Below, in pieces: positions 1-7,859 of a DNA stretch of 64,000 nt. The position numbers were made by a program, and so were the translations under genes. Position 1 is the stretch's first letter. Each line of letters begins with the position of its first letter. The notes below the pieces were generated by a model. The model saw only the letters and a list, made by a program, of their open reading frames with translations. It ran no database searches and was not told the DNA's origin. Source of the stretch: Comamonas testosteroni (GTDB lineage: Bacteria; Pseudomonadota; Gammaproteobacteria; Burkholderiales; Burkholderiaceae_C). Location of the stretch: contig NZ_CP043568.1 of assembly GCF_014076415.1 (NCBI RefSeq), positions 186,001 to 250,000 of the forward strand. The letters run 5' to 3'.

Positions 1-241
1 AGCGGCACTGGGCCGCGTGGTGGTCGAGCAGGCCTGCTGGATTGGCGGACTGGGATTTGTGCTGGCGGCACTGGCCAGCGCGGTGCTGCTCAGCATTGCA
101 TACAGCTATCGCGTGCCCGTGGCCCTCAACCTGTCCGCAGTACTGGCTTGCGGTTTTCTGGTAGCCGTGCTGTCGCTGCTGTCGGGCCTTGGTGCCATGC
201 GCAGCCTGCTGCGTGCCGATCCGGCAACCCTGTTGCGTTAA
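1..241 (+). CDS. ABC transporter permease, FtsX/MacB type (C-terminal end)
   Basis: This is the last 79 codons of a membrane protein whose start lies left of the window. Two hydrophobic helices are visible (about residues 12-33 and 42-63 of the fragment), followed by a short cytoplasmic end reading RADPATLLR. That ending is typical of FtsX-like permeases of the MacB/DevC group, where the last helix is followed by a basic 'DPAxxLR' tail. The ATPase gene starts 10 bp downstream and an HlyD-type adaptor follows, which is the usual three-gene order of a tripartite exporter. The substrate cannot be read from this fragment. The family call is inference from the tail and the neighbours. Confidence 0.75.
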   Translation, partial: AALGRVVVEQACWIGGLGFVLAALASAVLLSIAYSYRVPVALNLSAVLACGFLVAVLSLLSGLGAMRSLLRADPATLLR

Positions 242-251
242 GGCCTGAAAC

Positions 252-1007
252 ATGCCAGCCGAGACCATGGAACGCGTCAAAACACCTGCTGCAGCCAAGG
301 ATGCTGTGCCCAGCCTCGAGGCCGTGCGCCTCGACAAATCCTTTGTGTCGGGCATCGTCCAGGTGCATGTGCTGCAGGGGCTGTCCGTCAGCCTGTATGC
401 GGGGGAGTTGAGCCTGATCTCCGGTCCTTCGGGCTGCGGCAAAAGCACGCTGCTGTCCCTGATGTCGGGTCTGCAAAAGCCCGATGCCGGCCATGCGCTG
501 GCATTGGGCGAGGACCTGGCCAAGCTCAGCACGGCGGCGCTGGAGAAATTTCGCCTGCGCCATACGGGCTTTGTCTTCCAGGGCTTCAATCTGTTTCCGG
601 CCTTGACGGCACTGGAGCAGGTGCAGTTGCCGCTGGGCTATATGGGCCTCAGGAACGCCGAGACATTGCGCCGTGCCAGGGAGGCGCTCGATGAAGTGGG
701 GCTCTCGCACCGCAGTCATATGCGCCCGGCTCAGCTTTCCGGCGGCGAGAAGCAGCGTGTGGCCATCGCACGTGCCATGGCCAAGCAGCCTCGCCTGCTG
801 TTCGCCGACGAGCCCACCAGTGCGCTGGACGCCGAGAGCGGCCAGCGTGTCATCGATTTGCTGCACCGTGCAGCGCGCACGCATGGCACCACGGTGCTCT
901 GCGTCAGCCATGATCCGCGCCTGGTGCGCCATGCCGATCGTGTGCTGGGCATGGAAGACGGCGCCATTCGCAGCGACTGGCGCCAGAACAGCCCCATCAA
1001 GGAATAA
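252..1007 (+). CDS. ABC transporter ATP-binding protein (MacB/LolD-like exporter ATPase)
   Basis: A 251-residue nucleotide-binding subunit that should power the permease encoded just upstream. The Walker A motif GPSGCGKST is at residues 58-66, the Q-loop is in VFQGFNLFP near 108, the signature LSGGEKQ is at 162-168, the Walker B RLLFADEP at 181-188 and the H-loop SHD near 217. The FNLFP and EKQRVAIARA contexts are those of the MacB/LolD/DevA exporter ATPases rather than importers. The first 20 residues are poorly conserved in type, so translation could begin at the second Met (residue 6). The gene sits 10 bp after the permease stop and 2 bp before the adaptor gene, so the three form one operon. 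The substrate is unknown. Confidence 0.93.
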   Translation: MPAETMERVKTPAAAKDAVPSLEAVRLDKSFVSGIVQVHVLQGLSVSLYAGELSLISGPSGCGKSTLLSLMSGLQKPDAGHALALGEDLAKLSTAALEKFRLRHTGFVFQGFNLFPALTALEQVQLPLGYMGLRNAETLRRAREALDEVGLSHRSHMRPAQLSGGEKQRVAIARAMAKQPRLLFADEPTSALDAESGQRVIDLLHRAARTHGTTVLCVSHDPRLVRHADRVLGMEDGAIRSDWRQNSPIKE

Positions 1008-1009
1008 AC

Positions 1010-1945
1010 ATGAACGCAAGCCCATTTCGTCTCAGCATCGTGTCGGGCGCGCCGCTGCTGGCGGCTGCCGTGCTGGTGCTGGGCGGGTGCTCTCCGTCTC
1101 AGGACGCTGCCTCCGTGATCACGCCGGCTGCAGCCCAGATCAAGCCTCAAAGCCAGGTCGCCGTTGCGCGAGGCAAGATCGACGTCGAGGGCGGCCTGCT
1201 CGACCTCTCGTCGGCCGCATCGGGCGTGGTACAGCAATTGCTGGTCAAGGAAGGCCAGAGCGTACAGAAAGGCCAGGCGGTGCTGCGTCTCGCGGACGAT
1301 GCGGCGCGCGCCGATCTGGCGGTGGCGGAGTCCGAGCTGCAGCTGGCACAGACCAGGCTCAAGACGCGCCAGGATCGCCTGCCTGCGCTCAAAGCCACGC
1401 TGACGCGCTGGCAGGCCGCTGCCAAACAGGGTGCGGCGGACCTGCAGAGCGTGGACGAAGCCGTGCAGGCCCTGCGTGACGCGCAGTCCGAAGTGGATAT
1501 TGCGGCTGCGGAAGTCACGGTCGCCAAGCGCAAGGCCGAGCAGCTGCGGGCCCTGCTGCAGCGCCATGAACTGCGTGCGCCCGAGGCCGCTGTCGTGGTG
1601 CGTCTGCTGGCCCAGGGCGGCAGCATGCTGCAAAGCGGCAGCCCGGTGGCGGTGCTGCTGCCCAAGCGCCCTCTGATCGTGCGTGCCGAAGTCAACGAAA
1701 GCTATGTGACGGCGATTCGCGAAGGCATGAAAGCCCAGGTGGCCGCTGACGCAGACGGCAGTGCTGCCCGGCAGGAGTTTCCCGCTGCGACCGTGCTGCG
1801 CATCAGTCCCGTCTATGGCGCCGCCAAGCTGCAGGACGATGCACAGCGCGGCCCGGTAAGGGTTGTGGAATGCGTGCTGGCGTTTGATCAGCCGCCCGCC
1901 AATGTCAAGGTCGGTCAGAACGTGAGGGTCAGTTTCCATGAATAA
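1010..1945 (+). CDS. HlyD-family efflux adaptor, predicted lipoprotein
   Basis: A 311-residue periplasmic adaptor. The N-terminus has a signal peptide ending in LGGC (Cys27), which fits a lipobox, so the protein is probably anchored as a lipoprotein rather than by a transmembrane helix. A lipoyl/barrel-sandwich half (GVVQQLLVKEGQSVQKGQAV, about 65-86), a coiled-coil hairpin rich in Ala, Gln, Leu and Lys (about 98-185) and the second lipoyl half (LRAPEAAVVVRLLAQGG) can be seen in order. A beta-barrel region follows. It should link the upstream ABC permease to an outer-membrane channel, but no TolC-type gene is next to it. Its end overlaps the following phosphatase gene by 8 bp, tying export to the biosynthetic-looking genes downstream. 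Confidence 0.88.
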   Translation: MNASPFRLSIVSGAPLLAAAVLVLGGCSPSQDAASVITPAAAQIKPQSQVAVARGKIDVEGGLLDLSSAASGVVQQLLVKEGQSVQKGQAVLRLADDAARADLAVAESELQLAQTRLKTRQDRLPALKATLTRWQAAAKQGAADLQSVDEAVQALRDAQSEVDIAAAEVTVAKRKAEQLRALLQRHELRAPEAAVVVRLLAQGGSMLQSGSPVAVLLPKRPLIVRAEVNESYVTAIREGMKAQVAADADGSAARQEFPAATVLRISPVYGAAKLQDDAQRGPVRVVECVLAFDQPPANVKVGQNVRVSFHE

Positions 1946-2651
1946 GCGCATTCAGATTTTCCCGTCGCCTGCAGGTACAGCTTCGGTCGGCTGGATGGTG
2001 CAAAGCGATTTCGACGGCACCATCAGCCTGCTGGACGTGACCGATACCCTGCTCAACCGCTTCGGCAAGCCGGGTTGGCAGGATCTGGAAGACGCCTGGG
2101 AACGTGGCGAAATCGGCTCGCGCGAATGCATGAAGGGGCAGGTGGCCCTGCTGGACATGAGCGAGGCCGAGCTGCAGAACCATCTCGACAGCATAGAGAT
2201 CGACGAGCACTTTGCCGGCTTCGTGGCCGAGGCCAGGTTGCATGGCATCAAGGTGCAGGTCGTCAGCGACGGCATTGACTATGCGATTCGCCATGTGCTC
2301 GCACGCCATGGCCTCGGGGATCTGGAAGTCATCGCCAATCACCTGGTGCAGACGGGAGAGCGCAGCTGGCGACTGGATTCGCCCTGGGCCAGCAATCGCT
2401 GCACACGGGCCAGCGGCAACTGCAAGTGCGAACGCCTGGCCGAGCAGCAGGCCGTGCACGGGCGGGTGCTCTATATCGGCGACAGCACGTCGGACTTCTG
2501 CGTTTCCGGCAAGGCGGATTTCGTGCTGGCCAAGTACAAGCTCATCGACTATTGCGAGAGCCAGGGGATTGCCCACGCGCGCTTCGAGCATTTTGCGCAG
2601 GCCACCCAGCTGCTGGAGCAGGTTGTGCTCGGCATGGAGCAGACTGCATGA
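1938..2651 (+). CDS. HAD-superfamily (IB, MtnX/SerB-like) phosphatase
   Basis: A 237-residue haloacid-dehalogenase-type phosphohydrolase. Motif I is DFDGT (residues 24-28, first Asp the nucleophile and second the general acid), motif II is in VVSDG, and motif IV is IGDSTSD near residue 177. The size and the helical cap right after motif I resemble MtnX and SerB-like IB phosphatases. A small Cys cluster (NCKCER) lies in the cap/core junction, as in some MtnX-like proteins. No methionine-salvage partners are nearby, so the substrate is probably a phosphorylated intermediate of the local pathway. The start overlaps the adaptor gene by 8 bp and the stop overlaps the next gene (ATGA). Confidence 0.85.
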   Translation: MNKRIQIFPSPAGTASVGWMVQSDFDGTISLLDVTDTLLNRFGKPGWQDLEDAWERGEIGSRECMKGQVALLDMSEAELQNHLDSIEIDEHFAGFVAEARLHGIKVQVVSDGIDYAIRHVLARHGLGDLEVIANHLVQTGERSWRLDSPWASNRCTRASGNCKCERLAEQQAVHGRVLYIGDSTSDFCVSGKADFVLAKYKLIDYCESQGIAHARFEHFAQATQLLEQVVLGMEQTA

Positions 2652-3556
2652 ATGCTGCCGATGGATTGGGGCTGCTGCTGCAGCCGGATTTGCAGCAGCT
2701 GTGCGTGACGCCGCATGAGTTCGTCATGCCCGGCGAAGGCCTCAATGCCCGCACCGGCGTGCTGCTGATTCATGGCCTGACCGGCACGCCGGCCGAGATG
2801 CGCCTGCTCGCCAAAGGGCTGAACAAACAGGGCTTCACGGTCTACGGGGTGCAGCTGGCAGGACATTGCGGCAGCATGGAAGACCTGGTGGCAGCCCGCT
2901 GGACGGACTGGCTGGCAAGTGTGGAGTCGGGTCTGCAGCGATTTTCGCTGCATGTGGACCATGTCGTGGTCGGCGGTCTGTCCATGGGGGCGCTGCTGTC
3001 GCTGGCCGTTGCCGAGCGCCATCCCGACAAGGTGGCTGGCGTCTGTGCGCTGTCCACCACCTTCCGCTATGACGGCTGGAGCATTCCGGCCTATACCAAG
3101 CTGGCGTTCCTGCTGCCTCTGTTCCGCCTGCTGGGCATTGGCCGCAACAGCGTTTTCATGGAGGCACCGCCCTACGGCATCAAGGACGAGGCCTTGCGCG
3201 CGCGCGTGGTCGAACAGATGAACAGCGGCGACAGCTCTGCCGCAGGCCTGCCCGGCAATCCCTGGTGGAGCGTCATCGAGCTGCGCGCCCTGTCCGCGAA
3301 TGTGCAGGCCAGGCTGGCGCAGCTGCGCTCGCCCTGTCTGGTCATTCATGCCAGGGAAGACGATATTTCCTCGGTCAGCAATGCCCACGATATCAAGCGT
3401 GGCGCGGTCAACGCCCATGTCGACCTGGTGCTGCTGGACAATTGCTATCACATGGTCACCATCGACCGCGAGCGCCGCACCGTGATTGCCAAGCTCAACG
3501 AATTCATCGCGCGCATCGCCAGCTCGGCGGCGCCTGCCAGGGGTGCGAATGGGTAG
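2648..3556 (+). CDS. Alpha/beta-hydrolase (carboxylesterase/thioesterase-like)
   Basis: A 302-residue serine hydrolase. The oxyanion-hole motif HGLTG is at 42-46, the nucleophile elbow GLSMG has Ser112, and the candidate Asp (HAREDD, near 247) and His (CYHMV, near 276) complete the triad. The HGLTGTP/GLSMGG pattern is that of the Est30-like carboxylesterases and of hydrolases found in acyl-transfer loci. There is no signal peptide, so it should act in the cytoplasm. The start was set at the ATG that overlaps the HAD gene stop (ATGA), which gives a normal N-terminus; the frame is open further upstream but overlaps the HAD gene. It may release an acyl group or proofread thioesters in the pathway. 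The specific substrate is not deducible. Confidence 0.85.
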   Translation: MNAADGLGLLLQPDLQQLCVTPHEFVMPGEGLNARTGVLLIHGLTGTPAEMRLLAKGLNKQGFTVYGVQLAGHCGSMEDLVAARWTDWLASVESGLQRFSLHVDHVVVGGLSMGALLSLAVAERHPDKVAGVCALSTTFRYDGWSIPAYTKLAFLLPLFRLLGIGRNSVFMEAPPYGIKDEALRARVVEQMNSGDSSAAGLPGNPWWSVIELRALSANVQARLAQLRSPCLVIHAREDDISSVSNAHDIKRGAVNAHVDLVLLDNCYHMVTIDRERRTVIAKLNEFIARIASSAAPARGANG

Positions 3557-3917
3557 TGATCTCTCGCCCCTGGTGGTGACGCTGTGGATACTCAATGTGC
3601 TGGTAGACAGCGGGGGGCAGCTGGCCTTCAAGGCCGCGGCCAGCGAGCCGGGGCATCGCAATGGCACCGAGCGCTGGCGCTTCATGCTGACCAGGCCCTG
3701 GCTGTGGGTGGGTATTGCCTGCTATGTGGCGGAGTTTCTGGTCTGGCTGGCGTTTCTGTCGCTGGTGCCGCTGTCGGACGGGGTGCTGCTGGGCTCCATC
3801 AACATCGTTGCCATCATGATTCTGGGACGGGTGCTGTTTCGCGAAAAGCTCGCGCCCATGCGCGTGGCCGGCATCGTGCTGGTGTCCATAGGCGTGGCCA
3901 TCGTTGGATTGCACTGA
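3549..3917 (+). CDS. Four-helix EamA/SMR-like membrane protein, first of a pair
   Basis: A 122-residue protein with four predicted transmembrane helices (about residues 8-28, 48-70, 75-95 and 100-120). The fold pattern is that of half-length drug/metabolite transporters, as in EmrE and the ArnE/ArnF undecaprenyl-phosphate-sugar flippase. Such proteins usually work as homo- or heterodimers, and a second one is encoded 12 bp downstream. The start (ATG, 8 bp inside the hydrolase gene) was preferred to an upstream in-frame ATG, because the extra N-terminus would be hydrophilic and shadow the hydrolase frame. An ArnE/F-like role fits the DegT (ArnB-type) aminotransferase two genes away, but this is inference. 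Confidence 0.8.
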   Translation: MGSDLSPLVVTLWILNVLVDSGGQLAFKAAASEPGHRNGTERWRFMLTRPWLWVGIACYVAEFLVWLAFLSLVPLSDGVLLGSINIVAIMILGRVLFREKLAPMRVAGIVLVSIGVAIVGLH

Positions 3918-3929
3918 GGGCCCTCGGCT

Positions 3930-4316
3930 ATGAAGCGTTTTTATATTGTCGGCTTTCTGGTACTCATGGCCTTTGACACGCTGGCGCAGCTCAGCTTCAA
4001 GCAGGCCGGTGATTCCGCACTGCCGCTGGAGTTCTCGACCGGCTGGCTGCTGCGCGTGTTCAGCCAGCCCTGGATATACGGTGCCTTCGTGGGCTACATC
4101 GGGGCCTTTTTCACCTGGATGAGTCTGCTCAAGCACGCTCCCATCGGCCCGGCATTCGCGGCCTCGCATCTGGAGATCATCTCGGTGCTGGCGATCTCGT
4201 ACTGGCTGTTCAACGAGCCCATTGGCTGGCCGCAGATCATTGGCTGTCTGTTCATCGTGGCCGGCATCATGTGTCTGGCCGTGAGCGAGAAGCCAGAGGC
4301 CGAAGAGGCCGCCTGA
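3930..4316 (+). CDS. Four-helix EamA/SMR-like membrane protein, second of a pair
   Basis: A 128-residue protein with four predicted helices (about 4-20, 44-66, 73-93 and 98-118). The segment YIGAFFTWMSLLKHAPIGPA (about 54-73) and the ending IVAGIMCLAV are typical of EamA/SMR half-transporters. It differs clearly from the preceding paralogue, as expected of a heterodimeric pair such as ArnE/ArnF. The next gene starts 1 bp after its stop, so it is cotranslated with the DegT aminotransferase. The pair probably moves a lipid-linked or small amphiphilic product across the inner membrane. No substrate can be stated from the sequence. Confidence 0.82.
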   Translation: MKRFYIVGFLVLMAFDTLAQLSFKQAGDSALPLEFSTGWLLRVFSQPWIYGAFVGYIGAFFTWMSLLKHAPIGPAFAASHLEIISVLAISYWLFNEPIGWPQIIGCLFIVAGIMCLAVSEKPEAEEAA

Positions 4317-4317
4317 C

Positions 4318-5535
4318 ATGCGCCAGCCCACCGTGCCGCCAACGGCCGGCTTGCCGCTGCAGCTCGGCGATCTCTGGCCCTCGGGGGCGGGCAGCCTGGC
4401 GGTGCAGCTGGCCGCGTGGCTGGGAGTGGATGCGGTGCAGCTCGAATGCTCGGGCACCTCGGCCCTGATGGTGGCATTGCGAAGCCTCAAAACCCTCAGT
4501 CCGGAGCGCAGCGAGGTCGTTGCACCGGCCTATACCTGCCCGCTGGTGGCGCTGGCGATTGCGCAGTGCGGGCTGCAGCTGCGCCTGTGCGATCTGCGCG
4601 CCGATGCGCTGGACATGGACCCGGTTTGCCTGCAGCGCCTGTGCAGCGAGCGCACGCTGGCCGTGCTGCCCACGCATCTGTGCGGGCGTGTGGCCGATGT
4701 GGACGCGGCCCTGCAATGCGCGCGTGCCGTGGGCGCCTATGTGATCGAGGATGCGGCCCAGGCGCTGGGAGCGCGCAGCGACGGAACGTCGGTGGGCCTC
4801 AAGGGCGATGTCGGCTTCTTCAGCCTGGCCGTCGGCAAGGGACTGAGCACCTTTGAAGGTGGCGTGCTGATGGCGCGCGAGCCTTCCATGCGTGCTGCGC
4901 TGCGCGCTGCCGGCGCCGCCACGCGCTTCAGCCCGTGGTGGGAGCTGCGCCGCAGCATCGAGCTGCTGGGCTACGCCATGCTCTACCGGCCCTCCGGCCT
5001 GCGCATGGCCTATGGCAAGCCACTGGAGAAATCATTGTCGCGTGGTGACTGGGTAGAGGCCGCAGGCGATGACTTCGACGACCTCATTCCCCAGCACCGT
5101 CTGGGGCGCTGGCGCCAGAGCGTGGGCGCCAAGGCATTGCGGCGGCTGGCGGCATTTCAGCGACAGACATCCGGGCAGGCCGGCTTGCGCATCGCCCGGT
5201 TGCAGGCCTGCGGGCTGGAAGTCGTGCAGGATGCCGTTTCCGGGGCGCAGGGCGTGTGGCCGGTGATACTGCTGCGCATGCCCAGCCAGCAGGCCAGGGA
5301 TGCCGTGCTGCGCGCGCATTGGGGCGGCGGCTGGGGTCTGTCCCTGCCCTTTGTCCATGTGCTGCCCGACTATGGCCGCTACGACCATGTGCTCGGTGCT
5401 GCGCGGGGCGACACCGTCGGCCAGGCACGTGACTGGGCGCAGCGCCTGCTGGCCATCAGCAACAGCCCGTGGCTGGATGAAGCACGGTTTGCCCAACTGG
5501 CGAGCCACCTCGGGTCCGCAGTTCAGCGTGCCTGA
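4318..5535 (+). CDS. DegT/DnrJ/EryC1/StrS-family PLP aminotransferase
   Basis: A 405-residue fold-type I PLP enzyme. The family landmarks are present: the phosphate-binding CSGTSALM (about 44-51), the Asp that pairs with the pyridine nitrogen in VIEDAAQALGA (Asp145) and the Schiff-base lysine in SLAVGKGLSTFEGG (Lys174). The family normally aminates keto-sugars bound to nucleotides (ArnB, DesI), but members acting on other ketones exist. There are no nucleotide-sugar genes around it, so the substrate is uncertain. It is the last gene of the plus-strand operon and its stop lies 75 bp from the convergent CFA-synthase stop. It is one of two aminotransferases in the 10-kb locus. Confidence 0.88.
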   Translation: MRQPTVPPTAGLPLQLGDLWPSGAGSLAVQLAAWLGVDAVQLECSGTSALMVALRSLKTLSPERSEVVAPAYTCPLVALAIAQCGLQLRLCDLRADALDMDPVCLQRLCSERTLAVLPTHLCGRVADVDAALQCARAVGAYVIEDAAQALGARSDGTSVGLKGDVGFFSLAVGKGLSTFEGGVLMAREPSMRAALRAAGAATRFSPWWELRRSIELLGYAMLYRPSGLRMAYGKPLEKSLSRGDWVEAAGDDFDDLIPQHRLGRWRQSVGAKALRRLAAFQRQTSGQAGLRIARLQACGLEVVQDAVSGAQGVWPVILLRMPSQQARDAVLRAHWGGGWGLSLPFVHVLPDYGRYDHVLGAARGDTVGQARDWAQRLLAISNSPWLDEARFAQLASHLGSAVQRA

Positions 5536-5544
5536 TTCTCATAA

Positions 5545-5603
5545 AACGATAGCTGCTTGCGCTTGAGATAAAACGATTTCAGGTCTTGTTGATTCTGAAA
5601 TCG
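5545..5603. repeat. ATAGCT-type hairpin element with a minus-strand terminator
   Basis: Between two convergent genes lies an ATAGCTGC motif followed by a perfect 9-bp inverted repeat, CGATTTCAG (5574-5582) and CTGAAATCG (5595-5603), with a 12-nt loop. Read on the minus strand, the hairpin is followed by TTTTAT, so it can end transcription of the CFA-synthase operon. The same order of motifs (ATAGCTGC, ATAAAA, ATTTCAG, CTGAA) recurs at 34049-34133. Confidence 0.65.
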
Positions 5604-5610
5604 AAGACAG

Positions 5611-6912
5611 TCAAGCTGTGGATGCTTTGATTTTTGCGGCGCCTGCCATGACCGGTGCGCTCAGGCCCAGGGCCGCTTCCCGGCTTTTGAGTGCCCCTTC
5701 GCGCTGGTGCACATAGTCACGCGTGAGCGGCACGGCATCCTGCCTGCGCGCCAGCTGAACCTGGAAGATGGCAATGTCCTGATAGCGGAACGCAGTTTCC
5801 GACATGGACAGATAGAACTCCCACATGCGGCAGAAGCGCTCGTCATACAGGGCTGCGGCTTCGGCACGACGTGCCATGAAACGCTCGCGCCACAGGCGCA
5901 GGGTCTGGGCATAGTGCAGGCGCAGCACCTCGATATCGCAGATCACCAGTCCCGCGCGCTCTATGGCCGGCGTGAACTCCGACATCGACGGAATATGACC
6001 GCCGGGAAAGATGTAGCGCTCTATCCAGGGATTGTTGAAGTCGGGCACATCGCTGTTGCCGATGAAGTGCAGCAGCATCACGCCGTCCTCGCTGAGCAGT
6101 TCATGGCATTTGCGGAAGAAGGCGTCATGGAATCTCGTGCCCACATGCTCGAACATGCCGACTGAGACGATGCGCTCGAAGGGCCCCTGCGTATCACGGT
6201 AGTCTTCCAGCCGGTACTCCAGCCGCTCGCCATGGATGGACTGCGAGGCCCTGGACTGCGCGCCGGCCAGCTGCTCCGTGGACAGCGTGATGCCGGTGAC
6301 ATGGTCGGCTCCGGCCACCTCGGCCAGATAGCGCGAGAGACCGCCCCAGCCGCAGCCGATGTCTAGCACGCGCTGGCCCGGCGCTATCAGCAGCTTGGCG
6401 GCGATATGGCGTTTCTTGGCCAGCTGTGCCGTTTCCAGGTCTTCGTTGCCCTGCTCGAAATAGGCGCAGGAGTATTGGCGCTCGCTGTCGAGAAACAGCT
6501 GATAGAGCCGGTCGTCCAGATCGTAGTGATGCGCCACGTTGGCACGCGATTTGCCGCGCAGATTGTTCTGCAGCAAGGGCCGCAGCTTCATGCGCCAGGC
6601 ATCGAGCATGCGTACCGTGGCGCTGACGGGCACATGCCTGGCGCCGCGCAGCACCAGCTCCAGCACGTCGTAGACCGTGCCTTGCTCGACCAGCAGGCGC
6701 TGCTGCATGAACAGCTCGCCAAAGTTGAGGTCGGGGTCGCGCAGCAGCGCAAGGACGGCGCGTCTGTCGGCAAAGCGCAGGCGCGCCTGGGGCTGGCCGT
6801 CGTCGCCGAAGATCAGCGCCTTGCCTGAAGGGGTGATGACTTCGAGCCGTCCCGTTTTGACCAGAGGGGCAAATGCCTGTTGCAGCAATTTTTCGGTCAA
6901 CCGGTCCAGCAT
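5611..6912 (-). CDS. cfa: Cyclopropane-fatty-acyl-phospholipid synthase
   Basis: A 433-residue SAM-dependent enzyme that adds a methylene bridge across the double bond of unsaturated fatty-acyl chains in membrane phospholipids. The SAM-binding motif VLDIGCGWGG is at 182-191, followed by the family features ITLSTEQ, SVGMFEHVG (near 250), the FPGGHIPS segment near 310 and ETAFRYQDIAIFQVQL near the C-terminus. Length and domain order match Cfa. The first 130 residues form the lipid-binding domain. It is the last gene of the minus-strand operon, 47 bp after the arginase-fold gene. The clustering with acyltransferase and aminotransferase genes is unusual for a simple stress-adaptation cfa and suggests that its substrate may be a local lipid. 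Confidence 0.93.
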   Translation of the reverse strand: MLDRLTEKLLQQAFAPLVKTGRLEVITPSGKALIFGDDGQPQARLRFADRRAVLALLRDPDLNFGELFMQQRLLVEQGTVYDVLELVLRGARHVPVSATVRMLDAWRMKLRPLLQNNLRGKSRANVAHHYDLDDRLYQLFLDSERQYSCAYFEQGNEDLETAQLAKKRHIAAKLLIAPGQRVLDIGCGWGGLSRYLAEVAGADHVTGITLSTEQLAGAQSRASQSIHGERLEYRLEDYRDTQGPFERIVSVGMFEHVGTRFHDAFFRKCHELLSEDGVMLLHFIGNSDVPDFNNPWIERYIFPGGHIPSMSEFTPAIERAGLVICDIEVLRLHYAQTLRLWRERFMARRAEAAALYDERFCRMWEFYLSMSETAFRYQDIAIFQVQLARRQDAVPLTRDYVHQREGALKSREAALGLSAPVMAGAAKIKASTA

Positions 6913-6959
6913 GTCAGCTCCTTGAGGCGAAGTGTTGAAAAGTGGTCGGTGGAATCGCT

Positions 6960-7859
6960 CTAACTCGTGCTGCTGAGCGCTATGTGCTGTATCAGCCGCT
7001 GGTTCAATGCATGTTGCCCGGCCTGCCAGCCGGCCAGCGTAGCGGCGTCAATCTGTGTGTCCTGGCCGTCGCCCGCGCTCATCAGTCGCTTCCACCAGGT
7101 GCCATAGTGCCATGACGACACATCGCCCGTGATGTCGCTTCCCGTGATCTGTCCGCGCAGCGCATCGATCAGCTGCTCGGCCTGCTCTTGCAGCATCCGG
7201 CCCTGGTCCCAGTTGGTGCGCACGACTTCAGCGGCGAACACATCCTTGTCTATGCTCAGATACGTGTCCTGCGGCCAGTCATGCAGGTGGCTGGACAGCG
7301 CCTGTACCAGCTCGGCGATATCGGCAAAGCTGCGAAACGCCTTGCCCGCGCCCAGGCGCCTGGCCCAGCCGGTGTCCACGCCGCAGCTCCAGTAGGTGAG
7401 CTTGCCCGCGCGCAGCGGCCGCAGATAGTTCTCCCAGGCGTGGCCCGAGCCTATGTCCTGCGAGGTAATGCCTGCCACATGGACCTGCGACACGGCCGGG
7501 TGCATGGCCACGCGCCGCACCCAGGAGCCGCAGTGCACGCCCCAGGGAAAGCGCATATTGTCAGGGTGGTTGTCCAGCACCACCACGCGCAGCGGATGCT
7601 TGGCGCTGAAGCCCTTCTGGGCAATGCAGCGCTCGATCAGCGGCCAGCTCAGATGGTGAAAGTCGCCGCTGCCCATGAGCACGGTTCCGTGCTGCGCGGG
7701 CAGCTGCTCCTGCATGGCCTGGCTGAAGCGCCTGAAGCTGCGCAGGCCGCAGCCAAAGCGCACCAGCTCCTGCCACTGGGTGAGCGCAAGGCGGTTTTCC
7801 TGGAACAGCGGGCCTACCGATCCATCGACATCCAGCACCACAGGTGTTTGTTGCATCAT
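6960..7859 (-). CDS. Arginase/deacetylase-fold metal-binding protein, function unknown
   Basis: A 299-residue protein that I do not recognise as a characterised enzyme. Three motifs in the right order match the metal ligands of the arginase/agmatinase fold: GSGDFHHL (64-70, His ligand), LDNHPDN (95-101, the DxHxD-type site) and SIDKDVF (202-208, the SxDxD site). The classical GGDHS and DAHxD sequences are altered, so it is at best a distant member. All the predicted carboxylate and His ligands are kept, so it may be catalytically active with Mn or another metal. It overlaps the upstream acyltransferase gene (TGA within ATGATG), and the start may be either of the two adjacent ATG codons. It could hydrolyse a guanidino, amidino or amide bond in the local pathway; that is inference. 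Confidence 0.7.
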   Translation of the reverse strand: MMQQTPVVLDVDGSVGPLFQENRLALTQWQELVRFGCGLRSFRRFSQAMQEQLPAQHGTVLMGSGDFHHLSWPLIERCIAQKGFSAKHPLRVVVLDNHPDNMRFPWGVHCGSWVRRVAMHPAVSQVHVAGITSQDIGSGHAWENYLRPLRAGKLTYWSCGVDTGWARRLGAGKAFRSFADIAELVQALSSHLHDWPQDTYLSIDKDVFAAEVVRTNWDQGRMLQEQAEQLIDALRGQITGSDITGDVSSWHYGTWWKRLMSAGDGQDTQIDAATLAGWQAGQHALNQRLIQHIALSSTS

